Origin: Candidatus Nealsoniibacteriota bacterium
GTDB taxonomy: Bacteria; Patescibacteriota; Minisyncoccia; Minisyncoccales; PWPS01
Direction of reading: 5' to 3'
Assembly: GCA_003554915.1 (NCBI GenBank)
Contig: PWHM01000019.1
Coordinates: forward strand, 1-17,705
DNA length: 17,705 nucleotides
Below are positions 7,816-13,258 of the stretch, piece after piece. The notes beneath the pieces were generated by a model that saw nothing but the letters and a program-made list of their open reading frames with translations, was not told the origin of the DNA and did not search any database. Each line of letters begins with the position of its first letter. Position 1 is the first letter of the stretch. A program made the position numbers and the translations under genes.

Positions 7816-7879
7816 TTATGGAAGTCCGCGCTTTAAAACCCGAACTGAATTACTGTTTTTAAACTTAAAAGCTGCTTAT

Positions 7880-7908
7880 ATTATATTACAACCAACTTCA
7901 AATATCAA
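7880..7908 (-). promoter_or_regulatory. Sigma70-type promoter for the murA operon
   Basis: On the minus strand, TTGATA (7908-7903) and TATAAT (7885-7880) are separated by exactly 17 nt, a near-consensus vegetative promoter. The expected start of transcription is about 7873, which gives a leader of roughly 57 nt before the murA ATG. It sits directly downstream of the rpsI terminator, so the two units are cleanly separated. It is predicted from the sequence alone. Confidence 0.75.
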
Positions 7909-7910
7909 AT

Positions 7911-7938
7911 AAAAAAAATCACGGCCGGCAGGCCGTGA
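7911..7938 (-). terminator. Intrinsic terminator after rpsI
   Basis: On the minus strand there is a perfect 8-bp stem, TCACGGCC / GGCCGTGA (7938-7931 with 7926-7919), with a 4-nt loop, followed at once by a run of eight T (7918-7911). It lies about 25 nt past the rpsI stop codon and ends the infA-to-rpsI transcript just before the murA promoter. This is the only textbook rho-independent terminator I see in the window. Confidence 0.85.
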
Positions 7939-7962
7939 CGGCTGATCGGGAAAAAGTCGATT

Positions 7963-8409
7963 TTATCTTTTTCTCCACTGGGGTGATCTTCGAGCCCCCT
8001 TCTTTCCCGGCTTCTTCCTTTCTTTCTTTCTGGCGTCCCTGGTCAAGTATCCCAGAGATTTTAATTTTTTTCTGTATTCTTCGTTGTAGTCTTCCAGGGC
8101 TCTCGCCAATCCGTGACGGACGGCTTCCGCTTGTGAGTTCATTCCGCCTCCTTTGACCAAAACGGTCACTTTCATTTCTTCTTCCCCTACCGCTTTCAGA
8201 GATTGATTGGCTTGTTTTCTTTGTTTGTCGGTTTGAAAATATTCGTCAACGGTTTTTTCATTTATTAAAAAGTCCCCTTTTTCGTCCGGGTAAATTCTTA
8301 CTCTGGCAGTGGATGTCTTTCTGCCGCCCACTCCTTTGTAATAGTCCTTCTTCTCTTCTTTTTTCTCTTTTTTCTCTTTTTTCTCTTTTTTTTCTTTCTC
8401 TTCGGGCAT
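7963..8409 (-). CDS. rpsI: Small-subunit ribosomal protein S9 (uS9) with Lys/Glu N-terminal tail
   Basis: S9 belongs to the 30S head, and its C-terminal tail reaches the P-site tRNA. The 148-residue protein contains GVGGRKTSTARVRIYP (26-41), the family core KVTVLVKGGGMNSQAEAVRHGLARAL, and the basic end RRSPQWRKR, where the last Arg is the conserved P-site contact (usually SKR). Before the core is an extra tail of about 22 residues, almost only Lys and Glu, encoded partly by three perfect copies of a 9-bp repeat (8359-8385). It ends the alpha-operon-type cluster and starts just behind rplM. A later internal start would remove the tail, but no Met is available between residue 1 and the core, so the tail is likely real. 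Confidence 0.95.
   Translation of the reverse strand: MPEEKEKKEKKEKKEKKEEKKDYYKGVGGRKTSTARVRIYPDEKGDFLINEKTVDEYFQTDKQRKQANQSLKAVGEEEMKVTVLVKGGGMNSQAEAVRHGLARALEDYNEEYRKKLKSLGYLTRDARKKERKKPGKKGARRSPQWRKR
8359..8385. repeat. 9-bp tandem repeat inside rpsI
   Basis: Three perfect copies of TTTTTTCTC (plus strand) run in tandem, followed by imperfect copies. They encode the Lys/Glu tail of S9 in frame, so gain or loss of a unit would change the tail by three residues without a frameshift. The T runs could also make it prone to slippage. Confidence 0.8.
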
Positions 8410-8410
8410 A

Positions 8411-8758
8411 TCAGTTGAATTTTAATCTTTTAATTTGTCTGTCCCTGAGCTTATTTTTGGGAAGCATACCCATTACCGCCTTGCGCAGCACCTCTTCCGG
8501 GTTTTCCTTCATCAGCTTTTCCAATGATTTTTCCTTGAGTCCTCCCGGATAGCCGCTGTGTTTATAGTACTTCTTTTGCTCCAGCTTCTTTCCGGTAATC
8601 TTCATCTCTTCTACGTTTTCAACCACTACTTGATCGCCCGTGTCTCTGTGTGGCTCAAAATCGGGCTTGTTTTTACCTCTTAAAATAATGACAATCTCGG
8701 AAGCGAGCCTTCCCGGAGACTGACCTGCAGCGTCTATTTTGTGTACTTCTCTTTTCAT
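8411..8758 (-). CDS. rplM: Large-subunit ribosomal protein L13 (uL13), short form
   Basis: L13 is an early-assembly protein of the 50S subunit. I choose the ATG at 8758 (protein MKREVHKIDAAGQSPGRLAS..., 115 residues) because it aligns with the family start and lies 4 nt behind the rplQ stop (TAA-AAAT-ATG), the same junction seen at murA-mreB. An in-frame ATG at 8776 inside rplQ would add six residues. Family motifs visible are SPGRLASEIVIILRGK, YYKHSGYPGGLKEKSL and PEEVLRKAVMGMLPKNKLR. The protein stops at KRLKFN and so lacks the terminal stretch of about 25 residues that E. coli L13 (142 residues) has. It is paired with rpsI downstream, as in most bacteria. Confidence 0.93.
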   Translation of the reverse strand: MKREVHKIDAAGQSPGRLASEIVIILRGKNKPDFEPHRDTGDQVVVENVEEMKITGKKLEQKKYYKHSGYPGGLKEKSLEKLMKENPEEVLRKAVMGMLPKNKLRDRQIKRLKFN

Positions 8759-8762
8759 ATTT

Positions 8763-9110
8763 TTAAACCAGTTCAATAAAAACTTCTTTAGCTCCGTCGG
8801 ATTTTCGAGGGCCTAATTTTATTATTCTCGTATACCCTCCGGGTCTTTCCTTGTACTTGGGCCCTATTTCTTCAACAAGCTTTTTGATCGTTTCTTTATC
8901 GAAATATTTCTCCAATTTTCTACTGGCGGAAACACTGTCTTTTCCGGCTTTGGTAATCAAAGGTTCCAAAAAGGTTTTCAGTTCTTTCGCTTTCGTTTCC
9001 GTGGTTTTGATTCTTTCATTTAAAATCAAGTTTCTCGAAAGAGAAGCCATCAAAGCCTTCTTTTGGCTTTTCTCTCTTCCGAATCTTCTTTTTGTCTTTA
9101 TCTTGGCCAT
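8763..9110 (-). CDS. rplQ: Large-subunit ribosomal protein L17 (bL17)
   Basis: L17 lies near the polypeptide exit tunnel of the 50S subunit. The 115-residue protein shows RRFGREKSQKKALMASLSRNLI near the N-terminus, the family's KTTETKAKELKTFLEPLIT helix, and GGYTRIIKLGPRKSDGAKEVFIELV at the C-terminus. The N-terminus MAKIKTKRRFGR replaces the usual MRHR start and is slightly longer. It follows rpoA by 13 nt, the standard order in the alpha operon, and leads into rplM. Confidence 0.95.
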   Translation of the reverse strand: MAKIKTKRRFGREKSQKKALMASLSRNLILNERIKTTETKAKELKTFLEPLITKAGKDSVSASRKLEKYFDKETIKKLVEEIGPKYKERPGGYTRIIKLGPRKSDGAKEVFIELV

Positions 9111-9123
9111 GCTCTTGAGCGGG

Positions 9124-10059
9124 TTATTTTTTAACGGCTTTTAAAATCTTCTCGGCACTTTTTTTACCTATTCCGTCAACTTCCAAAAGATCCTCTTTTT
9201 CCATGGACTTCAGCTTACCGACGGTTAATTTCTCATCTTTCAATATATTTTCAATCCGAGAAGTCAAATTCAAGTCTTCTACCTTTTTTTCTTTCTTCTT
9301 CTTTTCAGTCTTCTTTTTTTTCTCGGTTTTCTTCTCCGTCTTCTTTTTCTTTTTTTCGGTCTTTTGGTCAGCTTCGGAAAAGGGCTCTCTTATAATTTCA
9401 AAATGCTCAACCAGAACACCGCAAGCTTGAAAAAGTGCTTCTTCGGGGCTGATGCTGCCGTCCGTTTCGACTTCCAAGGTTAGGCGGTCAAAATCGGTCC
9501 TTTCTCCGACTCTCATATTTTCAACGTCAAAATTTACCGCCTTTACGGGGGTAAAAATCGCATCGATCGTAATTTGGCCGACTTGCTCTTTGCCTTCTTT
9601 CATTTCTTCGGCGGAAACGAACCCGATTCCTTTTTCAATGGTTATCTCCATCTCCAATTGGGCGCTTTTCTTGGTGAGTGTAGCTATCGGCGCATCTTCG
9701 TTTACAACCTCCACCTGGGTTGGAAATTTAAAATCTCCGGCGATGACTTCTTTTTCACCTTTGACCGAAAGGGTCGCTTTTTGGGGTTCGTCGGAAAAAA
9801 CCTTGAAATTGAGTTGTTTCAGATTGAGTATTATGTTGATTGCGTCCTCCATTACTCCCTCGATCGTGGAAAATTCATGCTGGACGTCCTCAACCTTAAC
9901 CTGAGTAACGGCGGCTCCTTCCAAAGAGGAAAGAAGCACCCGTCTCAAACTGTTTCCCACCGTGGTTCCGTATCCCGGATAAAGCGCTTCAATTTCAAAA
10001 GTGGCTTTTTTGTCACTTTCTTTGTTTTTTATCTGCGGCTTGGAGGGTAGTGAGATCAT
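9124..10059 (-). CDS. rpoA: RNA polymerase alpha subunit with a Lys-rich interdomain linker
   Basis: Alpha dimerises to nucleate RNA polymerase assembly and binds UP elements and activators with its C-terminal domain. The 311-residue protein has the assembly domain at 1-228, with GYGTTVGNSLRRVLLSSLEGAA (29-50) and NMRVGERTDFDRLTLEVETDG (181-201). Residues 229-259 form a linker made almost only of Lys, Glu and Thr. The small C-terminal domain (260-311) keeps the residues that contact DNA in E. coli: RIENILK (R268, N271 and K274, matching R265, N268 and K271) and GIGKKSAEKI. UP-element binding therefore seems possible. The linker composition is unusual compared with typical acidic or flexible linkers. 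It lies between rpsD and rplQ, in standard order. The start is preceded by TAAATT with no Shine-Dalgarno site. Confidence 0.96.
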   Translation of the reverse strand: MISLPSKPQIKNKESDKKATFEIEALYPGYGTTVGNSLRRVLLSSLEGAAVTQVKVEDVQHEFSTIEGVMEDAINIILNLKQLNFKVFSDEPQKATLSVKGEKEVIAGDFKFPTQVEVVNEDAPIATLTKKSAQLEMEITIEKGIGFVSAEEMKEGKEQVGQITIDAIFTPVKAVNFDVENMRVGERTDFDRLTLEVETDGSISPEEALFQACGVLVEHFEIIREPFSEADQKTEKKKKKTEKKTEKKKKTEKKKKEKKVEDLNLTSRIENILKDEKLTVGKLKSMEKEDLLEVDGIGKKSAEKILKAVKK

Positions 10060-10069
10060 AATTTATGAT

Positions 10070-10699
10070 TTATCTTGAATAAAACTCAAAAATAGAAGTC
10101 ATTTTTACCGGTGGTTCCACTTCTTCGGCTACCGGCTGGCCGGTGACTTTCCCTTCCAGCCTTTTTCTGTCGAAAAACAGCCAACTGGGAACTTCGTGAT
10201 TTTTCAGTTTTTCAGTCAAGTTCTCAAAAACTTTTTTGTCATTTTTGTTCAGATTAATGGAAACCTTGTCTCCTTCCTCGAGAGAATAAGAAGGAATGTC
10301 AACTTTTCTTCCGTTGACGAAAATAAGGCCGTGATTTACCATCTGCCTGGCTTTCGGTCTCGATTCGGCTAAGCCCAGTCTGTAAACGGTGTTGTCCAAT
10401 CGGTTTTCCAACGATTTGATAAGCACGTCTCCGGAATCCTGGTCACCGCCCTGTTTCTTCATCGCTTCGGTGACGTAATTTTTAAACTGTCTTTCTCTGA
10501 GATTGTACCAGTGTCTAAGCTTTTGCTTTTCTCTGAGCTCCCTTCCGTATTCGGAGCTTCTGCTTCTCCTTTTTCCTTTCTCTCCGGGCGGATAGTTCTT
10601 TTTGACCATCGTACACTTGGGACCGGTACATCTGGTCCCTTTCAAAAAAAGCTTGACGCCCGCTCTCCTGCATTTTTTACATTGTGGTTCTTTGGACAT
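10070..10699 (-). CDS. rpsD: Small-subunit ribosomal protein S4 (uS4), zinc-binding form
   Basis: S4 initiates 30S assembly on the 5' domain of 16S rRNA and is often the translational repressor of the alpha operon. I start it at the ATG at 10699, which overlaps the rpsK stop by one base (TAATG) and gives 209 residues starting MSKEPQCKKC. An upstream ATG at 10729 would add ten residues inside rpsK and is less likely. Four Cys (C7, C10, C24, C29) form the zinc knuckle of the C+ type. The S4 RNA-binding domain is seen at SLENRLDNTVYRLGLAESR followed by ARQMVNHGLIFVNGRKVDIPS. The C-terminus FEFYSR matches the family ending. Confidence 0.95.
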   Translation of the reverse strand: MSKEPQCKKCRRAGVKLFLKGTRCTGPKCTMVKKNYPPGEKGKRRSRSSEYGRELREKQKLRHWYNLRERQFKNYVTEAMKKQGGDQDSGDVLIKSLENRLDNTVYRLGLAESRPKARQMVNHGLIFVNGRKVDIPSYSLEEGDKVSINLNKNDKKVFENLTEKLKNHEVPSWLFFDRKRLEGKVTGQPVAEEVEPPVKMTSIFEFYSR

Positions 10700-11154
10700 T
10701 ATACTCTTCTCGGTTTGGGTGGCCTGCATCCGTTATGAGGGATGGGGGTCACATCATTAATGCTTTTAATTCTCATTTTCCTGTTCGACAAGGATTTTAG
10801 CGCCGAGTTTCTTCCCGATCCGACGCCTTTTACATATATATCAATTTCCTGAATTCCAATTTTTTCCGCCTTGTTACCGATAACCGTCGCCACTCTTGAA
10901 GCGGCGTAAGGGGTCGCCTTTTTGGTTCCTTTAAAACCCAAGCTACCCGCGGTTACCCAGGAAAGGGTGTCACCGTTTTTGTCGGTGAGAGTTATGACGG
11001 TGTTGTTATAAGTCGCGTTTATATAAACTCTTGCCTTCTTAACTCTCGATTTTTTTATTTCACCCTTTTCTTTTTTGCGAATCGCTTCTTCCCTTTCTTT
11101 TTTTTCGGCGAGAAGCTCTTCTTCGGATTTTTGTGCTACTCTTTTTTTACCCAT
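10699..11154 (-). CDS. rpsK: Small-subunit ribosomal protein S11 (uS11) with charged N-terminal extension
   Basis: S11 sits on the 30S platform near the mRNA exit. The 151-residue protein has the core ARVYINATYNNTVITLTD (41-58), TPYAASRVATVIGNKA and the strongly conserved C-terminus VTPIPHNGCRPPKPRRV. About 38 residues before the core are rich in Lys and Glu (SEEELLAEKKEREEAIRKKE), longer than the E. coli form, and predicted to be helical or disordered. The gene lies between rpsM and rpsD and overlaps rpsD by one base. Confidence 0.95.
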   Translation of the reverse strand: MGKKRVAQKSEEELLAEKKEREEAIRKKEKGEIKKSRVKKARVYINATYNNTVITLTDKNGDTLSWVTAGSLGFKGTKKATPYAASRVATVIGNKAEKIGIQEIDIYVKGVGSGRNSALKSLSNRKMRIKSINDVTPIPHNGCRPPKPRRV

Positions 11155-11169
11155 ACTTATATTTACTCT

Positions 11170-11559
11170 TTACTTAGCTTGAGGAGCTGCTTTTCTTCCC
11201 GATCCGGCCGTTTTTCTAACATTTCCCCTCACCGTCCTGCTGTTGGTTCTGGTTCTTTGCCCTCTGACCGGTAATTCTTTTTTGTGCCTTCGGCCCCTGT
11301 AACAACTTATTCGCTTCAATCTGTCGATGTTTTCTCTTCTTTCTCTTCTCAATTCACCTTCCCCTTTATGCTCCTTTTCAATAATTTTTCTTATTTTGCT
11401 GAGTTGCTCCTTGGTTGCTTCCTTGGCCTTGACATCCTTATCGATTCCGGCCTTGTTTAATATCTCACCGGCCAAAGACCTACCGATTCCGTAGATGTAA
11501 GTCAAAGAAATATCTATTCTTTTGTCGTCCGGTATGTTTACTCCCGCAACTCTCGGCAT
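11170..11559 (-). CDS. rpsM: Small-subunit ribosomal protein S13 (uS13)
   Basis: S13 is in the 30S head, contacts the 50S subunit and touches the P-site tRNA. The 129-residue protein starts PRVAGVNIPDDKRIDISLTYIYGIG and contains the helix-two-turn-helix region, then the family stretch LKRISCYRGRRHKKELPVRGQRTRTNSRT and a basic tail. The start at 11559 follows a purely A/T stretch (GAAATATG). It lies 28 nt behind rpmJ and 15 nt ahead of rpsK. Confidence 0.96.
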   Translation of the reverse strand: MPRVAGVNIPDDKRIDISLTYIYGIGRSLAGEILNKAGIDKDVKAKEATKEQLSKIRKIIEKEHKGEGELRRERRENIDRLKRISCYRGRRHKKELPVRGQRTRTNSRTVRGNVRKTAGSGRKAAPQAK

Positions 11560-11587
11560 ATTTCTAAATTAAATTTAAAATTATAAA

Positions 11588-11701
11588 TTACCTTTGTCTT
11601 TGCTTGTGCTTTTTGTTTTTACAGAGAATATAAACCTTGCCGTTTCTTCTAACGGTTTTGCAGTCTTTACACATCTTTTTTACTGAAGATCGTACTTTCA
11701 T
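11588..11701 (-). CDS. rpmJ: Large-subunit ribosomal protein L36 (bL36), zinc form
   Basis: This 37-residue protein reads MKVRSSVKKMCKDCKTVRRN and goes on to KVYILCKNKKHKQRQR. The zinc ligands are two Cys at 11 and 14, a third Cys at 27 and a His at 32, the pattern C-x2-C-x12-C-x4-H of L36. L36 is one of the last proteins to join the 50S subunit. The ATG overlaps the infA stop by 4 nt (ATGA), and rpsM follows, the standard infA-rpmJ-rpsM order. Confidence 0.96.
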   Translation of the reverse strand: MKVRSSVKKMCKDCKTVRRNGKVYILCKNKKHKQRQR

Positions 11702-11916
11702 GATTCTCTATAAATTATTCTACCTTTGTCTTGGTCGTAGGAACTCATCTCAACGGTCACCTTGTCTCCGGGAAGAACCTTTATCCTGTGAATTCTCATC
11801 TTCCCCGCCAGGTGAGCGTTTACTTCCCTACCGTCTTCAAGCTCCACTTTGAAGTGGGCGTTAGGTAAGGCTTCCAGAACCGTTCCTTTTATTTTTTCTT
11901 TTTTTTCTGAACCCAT
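11698..11916 (-). CDS. infA: Translation initiation factor IF-1
   Basis: IF-1 is an OB-fold protein that blocks the 30S A site during initiation. The 72-residue length is exactly that of the family. It reads KGTVLEALPNAHFKVELEDG (10-29), then HLAGKMRIHRIKVLPGDKVTVEMSSYD and GRIIYR near the end, all core IF-1 motifs. It is the first gene of the ribosomal cluster; secY, adk and map, which often precede it, are absent. Two candidate promoters lie in the 85 nt upstream. Confidence 0.97.
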   Translation of the reverse strand: MGSEKKEKIKGTVLEALPNAHFKVELEDGREVNAHLAGKMRIHRIKVLPGDKVTVEMSSYDQDKGRIIYRES

Positions 11917-11927
11917 TACAATCTAAA

Positions 11928-11956
11928 AGAGTAACAAAAAGCTTGATTTTTGTCAA
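11928..11956 (-). promoter_or_regulatory. Candidate proximal infA promoter (P2)
   Basis: On the minus strand a perfect TTGACA (11956-11951) is followed after 17 nt by TACTCT (11933-11928), a weak -10 box (three of six consensus positions). Transcription would begin at about 11921, leaving a leader of only about 5 nt before the infA ATG at 11916. The spacer and the edge of the -35 box hold a 7-bp inverted repeat, ACAAAAA/TTTTTGT (11934-11940 and 11947-11953). The weak -10 box keeps confidence low. Confidence 0.4.
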
Positions 11957-11970
11957 CTCATGTAGTCAAT

Positions 11971-11998
11971 ATTATAAAGGAAATTTAGATTTAATCAA
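11971..11998 (-). promoter_or_regulatory. Candidate distal infA promoter (P1)
   Basis: On the minus strand TTGATT (11998-11993) and a consensus TATAAT (11976-11971) are 16 nt apart. The start of transcription would be about 11964, giving a leader of about 48 nt for infA. The promoter begins right behind the stop codon of the membrane protein gene at 12002, where I see no terminator, so read-through from that unit is possible. Confidence 0.6.
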
Positions 11999-12001
11999 GA
12001 C

Positions 12002-13246
12002 CTAAAACTCAAGGAATATATTAATTCTTCCCGAGTCATCGGGAATGTTGGTCCACCCGAAGGGTCTAAGCATAACATTCGCCTGGCGAATAAAGTCTTG
12101 TCTTTCCAGAAAAGCCTCCAGTTCGTTTCTCGAGGATCCTCTTGCCCTTTCGATCAGTCTCGATCGATTAATTTCGCTATATACTTCACCGGCGAGCTCG
12201 ATTTCCATGTCTCCCGTTCCCCGCTCCCAGTCGATATTTTCAAAGACATAATTGTAGCTCAAGCTTTTCTCGTAAACTCTTTTTTCGCCTTTCATATTGT
12301 TTTCCGACGACTCTTGTACCGACTCCAAAATTTCATCAATCAAATAATCTTCAAAAACCTCTCCGGAAAGGGTGATGGCCTCTATTCGAGCCCTCATTTT
12401 GAAGTCGAACTCTTCAGTGGCTTCTCCCGCTCTGTGACTCATCTCTTCCTCTTCTATCTGATAATTGAATTGGTTCTCATCGTCAAAAAGAAAGCCCTCC
12501 TCCTCTTTTCGCGCAAGTATTTCTTCCCCTTCGGCAAGTAAAGAGCTTGTTATCGCCTCCCTGGCGTTTTCAACATCTTCTTCGGAGACGACGGTCCGCT
12601 CTCCTCTGGCTCCGCCGGTCATCGCATCTTCCGAGTAAGCGGTAACGTTTTGATAAGAAGGAGCTCCCTGAAGGCCGGGAAGCCTAAATTCAGTCGGTTC
12701 GATATTGTAATCGGGACCGGGACTGTCGGCCACGACTTCGACTTCCACCGTTCCGGGTGTTACGCTTCCGGTCTGATGGCTTCTGGCCGGAACCAATACT
12801 CCGTCGGTAGCTCTGAAAATTTCACCGTCTTCGCTTTCAAATCGGGTATTTTCGACCAAAGGCTGATTTTGGTCCCATTGTCTGTTTTCGATGATCAAAG
12901 TTCCTCGAGCGTGAGTTTCCTCGTCTTCGAATCCCGTTGCCTGAAAGGTTCGGTACTCTTCCAAAAAGTCGGTTTCGAATATGGTTCCGGGCAGCTCGTC
13001 GTCGTTTACCGATTCGGCTTCAATGCTGACCGCCCGACTTCTTTCCAGCTCGACTCCCTCGGTATGAGGCCAAATTCTTATTTCCGCTCGAAAGCTAAAA
13101 AAGTAAATTACTCCGAAAATAACAAGTAGGGTGATAAAGACCCCGATAAAAAACCCTTTCCCTCTCTTCTTTCTCTCTTTTTTCTTTCTCTCTTTTTTAG
13201 TCTGTTTTTTCTCCGGAGGTTTTATGTCGTAAATTTTTTTTCCCAT
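12002..13246 (-). CDS. Single-pass membrane protein with baseplate-J-like extracytoplasmic region (CPR family)
   Basis: The function is unknown. The 414-residue protein has a strongly basic cytoplasmic N-terminus (Lys/Arg-rich, residues 12-31), one hydrophobic helix (about 32-52) and a long extracytoplasmic part. The section from about 113 to 222 reads like the baseplate J/gp47-type repeat seen in many CPR proteins: ARGTLIIEN, TRFESEDGEIFRATDGVLVPA, PGTVEVEVVADSPGPDYNI, FRLPGLQGAPSYQNV and a GGARGERTVVSEEDV closing block. The remainder (about 223-414) is mixed alpha/beta and acidic, without a recognised motif. No catalytic residues are evident. It follows alaS by 12 nt. The phage-baseplate resemblance is a domain similarity only; there are no phage genes nearby. 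It might build or anchor a surface or envelope structure (inference). Confidence 0.65.
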   Translation of the reverse strand: MGKKIYDIKPPEKKQTKKERKKKERKKRGKGFFIGVFITLLVIFGVIYFFSFRAEIRIWPHTEGVELERSRAVSIEAESVNDDELPGTIFETDFLEEYRTFQATGFEDEETHARGTLIIENRQWDQNQPLVENTRFESEDGEIFRATDGVLVPARSHQTGSVTPGTVEVEVVADSPGPDYNIEPTEFRLPGLQGAPSYQNVTAYSEDAMTGGARGERTVVSEEDVENAREAITSSLLAEGEEILARKEEEGFLFDDENQFNYQIEEEEMSHRAGEATEEFDFKMRARIEAITLSGEVFEDYLIDEILESVQESSENNMKGEKRVYEKSLSYNYVFENIDWERGTGDMEIELAGEVYSEINRSRLIERARGSSRNELEAFLERQDFIRQANVMLRPFGWTNIPDDSGRINIFLEF

Positions 13247-13258
13247 GCTTTTAAAGGC

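Noticed and set aside
8759..8776. Upstream start for rplM adding six residues
   Set aside because: It overlaps the end of rplQ. The start at 8758 gives a family-like N-terminus and the same TAA-AAAT-ATG junction as murA-mreB.
9452..10050. Plus-strand open frames of about 150 codons opposite rpoA
   Set aside because: They lie fully within rpoA on the other strand, show no known domain, and have no promoter or neighbour gene on that strand.
10700..10729. Upstream start for rpsD adding ten residues
   Set aside because: It lies inside the conserved C-terminus of S11. The ATG at 10699 gives the normal S4 N-terminus and a TAATG coupling.
12002..12060. Terminator after the membrane protein gene
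   Set aside because: I looked for a GC stem with a T tract on the minus strand between 12060 and 11917 and found none. Only an A/T inverted repeat is present (11934-11953).
12002..13246. Prophage tail gene, because of the baseplate-J-like region
   Set aside because: No other phage gene is nearby, the protein has a membrane anchor, and it sits in a housekeeping operon. The similarity is at domain level only.
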